From: Lineus longissimus
Taxonomy: Eukaryota; Nemertea; Pilidiophora; Heteronemertea; Lineidae
Length of the DNA stretch: 64,000 bases
Direction: 5' to 3'
Assembly: GCF_910592395.1 (NCBI RefSeq)
Contig: NC_088321.1
Location: 2,234,001-2,298,000 of the forward strand
Shown here: one piece after another, positions 61,000 through 64,000 of the stretch
Numbering within the stretch: the first letter of the stretch is position 1
Layout: the number at the start of each line of letters is the position of its first letter
Translations under genes and position numbers: made by a program
Notes under the pieces: generated by a model
What the model saw: the letters and a program-made list of their open reading frames with translations, nothing else
Databases searched by the model: none
What the model was told of the DNA's origin: nothing

Positions 61000-62305
61000 A
61001 ACAACATGACCGTTTATTGGAAAGCTCTTGATGAGCCAATTCTAATGGTACCATTTGTAAAAAAAACCCTACTGACATTAGCATTTGTCGGAAAGCTTGC
61101 AGTCAGCACTTTGTGATGGTTCCATTAGAAAACCTACTTTAATACAGGAGCATTTGTTGGAAAGCTATCGAAATCCACTAAATGACAGTACCATTTGTAA
61201 ATTTGACAAGACCCTTCAATGGAAGGTATCGCTGAGAACTAATCAATGGTACCATTTGTAAACTAATGATCAGTAGCATTTGTCAAAGATCTCTCAGTCA
61301 GCACTTTGTGATGGTACCATTTGTAACCTATTAAAATGACTCTTTATCAGAAAGGTATGAATGAGTACTTTTTAATGGTACCATTTGTAAACCTATTGAC
61401 ATGACCTTCATTTGAAAGGTATGATGAGCACTCTCTAATGGTACCATTTGCAAACCTACTCACATTAGCATTTGTCTGAAAGCTCTCAGTCAGCACTTTC
61501 TAATGGTACCATTTGTAAACCTACTGATTTTTATAGAATTTGGCTCAAGGCTCTCAGCCAGCAATCTCTAATGGTACCATTTGTAAACCTTCTCACATTA
61601 GCATTTGCCTGAAAGCGCTCAGTCAGCACTTTCTAATGGTACCATTTGTAAACCTACTCACATTAGCATTTGTCTGAAAGCGCTCAGTCAGCACTTTATA
61701 ATGGAACCATTTGTAAACCTACTCATTTTTATAGCATTTGGCTGAAAGCTCTAAGTCAGCACTTTCTAATGGTACCATTTGTAAACCTACTGATTTTTAT
61801 AGAATTTGGCTCAAGGCTCTCAGCCAGCAATCTCTAATGGTACCATTTGTAAACCTTCTCACATTAGCATTTGGCTGAAAGCTCTCAGTCATCACTTTCT
61901 AATGGTACCATTTGTAAACCTACTGATTTTAGCATTTGTCTGAAAGCGCTCAGTCAGCACTTTATAATGGAACCATTTGTAAACCTACTCAAATTAGCAT
62001 TTGTCTGAAAGCGCTCAGTCAGCACTTTATAATGGAACCATTTGTAAACCTACTCAAATTAGCATTTGGCTGAAAGCTCTCAGTCATCACTTTCTAATGG
62101 TACCATTTGTAAACCTACTGATTTTAGCATTTGTCTGAAAGCGCTCAGTCAGCACTTTATAATGGAACCATTTGTAAACCTACTCAAATCAGCATTTGGC
62201 TGAAAGCTCTCAGTCATCACTTTCTAATGGTACCATTTGTAAACCTACTGATTTTAGCATTTGGCTGAAAGCTCTCAGTCATCACTTTCTAATGGTACCA
62301 TTCAT
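61000..62305. repeat. ~65-bp tandem array, ~19 units
   Basis: Unit AAAGCTCTCAGTCAGCACTT, TCTAATGGTACCATTTGTAA, ACCTACTCACATTAGCATTT, GTCTG, containing the palindrome AATGGTACCATT. Units are diverged at 61000-61400 and nearly uniform after 61500, with blocks of 2-3 variants repeated. Confidence 0.94.
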
Positions 62306-62785
62306 TCAAGGATGTTGTGGGTAAATTCCTTCCTTTGAGGGTTAAACGTGCACAGACTAACATCAGGTCACCTCAATTAACCTCTCTGCATTACCGTGCA
62401 TAAACCGCGACTAATTAAAACGCCTCGTTAAATCCGTTCGTTAAATCACGCCGCAGACTTCTCGGGCCGACCACTCAATTAATATGCATCGTTTCTTTAA
62501 GTGTGATTAATCATCGGTTGCTACGGAAACCACGAAATGATGAATTTTCTGGAGTTCATTTTCGAAGTGCAGACTACGGCGGAGACTTTATTCGGAGGTG
62601 CGGTACAAAGAAAAGCCAGACAGAAAGCAGGTTGGTTAGAATTTCTCAACTTTCTTGATATCATTTTGGCCAAATTGCCCCCCCCCTGATACTAGAGGGG
62701 GACTACAGGCAAGGGCCAGGGGGTCAAATTGGTGGTCTTCTTGTGGCTAATATGCAGAATTATGGAATAGGGTTGTATTTTATTT
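62306..62785. other. no recognised feature
   Basis: No kinase-domain exon was seen here. Confidence 0.4.
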
Positions 62786-62790
62786 AGTGA

Positions 62791-62980
62791 CATAGTAGAA
62801 CCTCTCTAGGAAGGACACCCTCGGGACTGACAAGTGCTGTCCTTGATAGAGAGGTGTCCTGATTAGAGAAGTTTAATTGGGTAGAAACAGAAACAACCAC
62901 TTTGGGACCAAAACAAGTGTCCTTAATAGAGAGGTTGTCCTGAATAAGAGAGGTGTCCGCTAGGGGAGGTTTCACTGCAA
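62791..62980. mobile_element. pogo-like MITE
   Basis: ATAGTAGAACCTCTCTAGGA...GGAGGTTTCACTG; ends mutated. Confidence 0.83.
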
Positions 62981-63148
62981 TTGATATTCCTGGCGCAAAT
63001 GTGGACAGTTTCGATATACAGTGACATAGGTGAGACACCTATTGGCAATTTCATGTAACTTAATCTTGCCTACCTGGCTGCTGCCTATAAACTCCTTTTA
63101 ATTAATTTTTTAATTTGCATAATTATTTCATGCATAGATACATAATAG

Positions 63149-63594
63149 TCGTACTTCCACCTATCAAATCCCCGCGTCTTTTGGGCTTACACCTATGAAT
63201 TGCCGTGTCTAAATAGACCCGTGTGTCAAATCCCCGTGTCTATTAGCCCCATCGAGCTCGATGGGGCTAATCAGGGGCTAATTTAGACCCGTGTTCAACA
63301 CGGGTTTTTTGATAGGTGGAATCTGAATAGACACGCCAATTGCAAGTTCTAAGATCCGGCGACAGATGGCGCAGTGTAGTTGCCTCGGTATTGCGCATGC
63401 GAAATTCCCCCTCCAACGGGAAAGAAACACAGGAGAGCTCCCTACCTACAGCGCACCTGTCGCCGGGGCTATTAACAATTATCTAACACCACTGATAGGT
63501 GTAAGTGCGTCCCGGGTTTTTTGACACACGGCGAAGACGCGGGTCTTGAAAAAACACGGGGTTTTATGATAGGTGGAACTACGACTATAGTATG
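63149..63594. mobile_element. 440-bp palindromic MITE, copy 2 (inverted)
   Basis: AGTCGTACTTCCACCTATCA...TGATAGGTGGAACTACGACT. Reverse-complemented, it matches 13981-14420 with only about a dozen differences by eye. Confidence 0.88.
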
Positions 63595-64000
63595 TGTCAT
63601 AGAAATGCTGTACCAGTCTTTTGAATAATTTTTTTTATCCATTTTTACTTTTTGTTTAAAGAGATCCAGTCGTGACTCAAGTCTTTACCTCGACTAGCTG
63701 AATGTAGTAAAATTAAAAATAACTAAATTGGTGACTAAGTTACCTGCTATGCAGTTCATTGACTGGAGTCAGTAGTGTTATGCAATGTTCCAGATGCCCT
63801 ACTCATATTAATCAACTACCTAAGGGGAACTGAAAACTACTAAGATTCATCAATGGAAGCTTATTCCCGCCTTAGGTTTTAACCGGGCCGTACAAAACTC
63901 CCCATTTTTATAAGCGTTTCGCTATAAGTGTCCTTTAAACTGGCCTTTTAGAACTGCCAGGATGTCTAAAAGGACGCACCAGTAGTTTTGCGAAAACTTG
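63595..64000. other. no recognised feature
   Basis: Ends of the window; no exon of the expected kinase domain detected. Confidence 0.4.

Noticed and set aside
60200-64000. Kinase-domain exons of NEK9
   Set aside because: I looked for catalytic-loop and DFG-type sequences on the minus strand and saw none. Short acceptor-donor pairs near 63065-63080 and 63740-63775 leave only 11-19 nt.

Overview
The window is eukaryotic nuclear DNA from an animal. The support for this is consensus GT..AG introns joining exons whose phases all agree, a metazoan-type NEK9 (Nercc1) protein kinase gene, tRNA-derived SINEs, 3' ends of LINE reverse-transcriptase genes, and many terminal-inverted-repeat (TIR) miniature transposons. 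The mix of MITEs and SINEs looks like a marine invertebrate. I cannot name the phylum from sequence alone.

The one gene I can defend runs on the minus strand from 59917 down to at least 20977. Seventeen exons (2577 nt, 859 codons) join with matching phases and no stop. They encode, in order: a short basic/acidic linker that follows the kinase domain, an RCC1 propeller (exons between 52921 and 40830), a long Ser/Thr/Pro/Asp-rich tail with a conserved GWIKQEL motif, and a coiled coil (20977-21201). The catalytic domain is not here and should lie beyond 64000. A possible last exon lies at 19931-20083. No other protein-coding host gene was recognised.

Almost everything else is repeat. About two dozen copies of a ~175-bp pogo/Tigger-like MITE with TA target duplications are scattered throughout, several with internal 18-bp expansions. 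Other families are TTAA-flanked piggyBac-like MITEs, hAT-like MITEs, foldback elements, a 440-bp palindromic element present twice in inverted orientation, a hairpin-ended family, SINEs and LINE tails. More than twenty unrelated tandem arrays (units of 5 to 177 bp) fill the introns and the region downstream of the gene. They include a 146-bp array with a four-monomer higher-order repeat (6.0-10.35 kb), a 59-bp array apparently derived from it (10.7-11.6 kb), a 160-bp array of tRNA-like heads (25.7-27.4 kb), a 42-bp array carrying CACGTG in most units (51.8-52.7 kb) and a 65-bp array (61.0-62.3 kb).

Two patterns stand out. First, four NEK9 exons have one edge (splice site plus part of the exon) caught in a local tandem duplication of 160, 165, 185 or 206 bp. 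Second, at least three unrelated TIR elements have had their interior turned into a minisatellite, so transposons seem to seed the satellites here. Long reading frames across the arrays follow from repeat periodicity and are not annotated as genes. All calls come from reading the sequence by eye; no database search was run.
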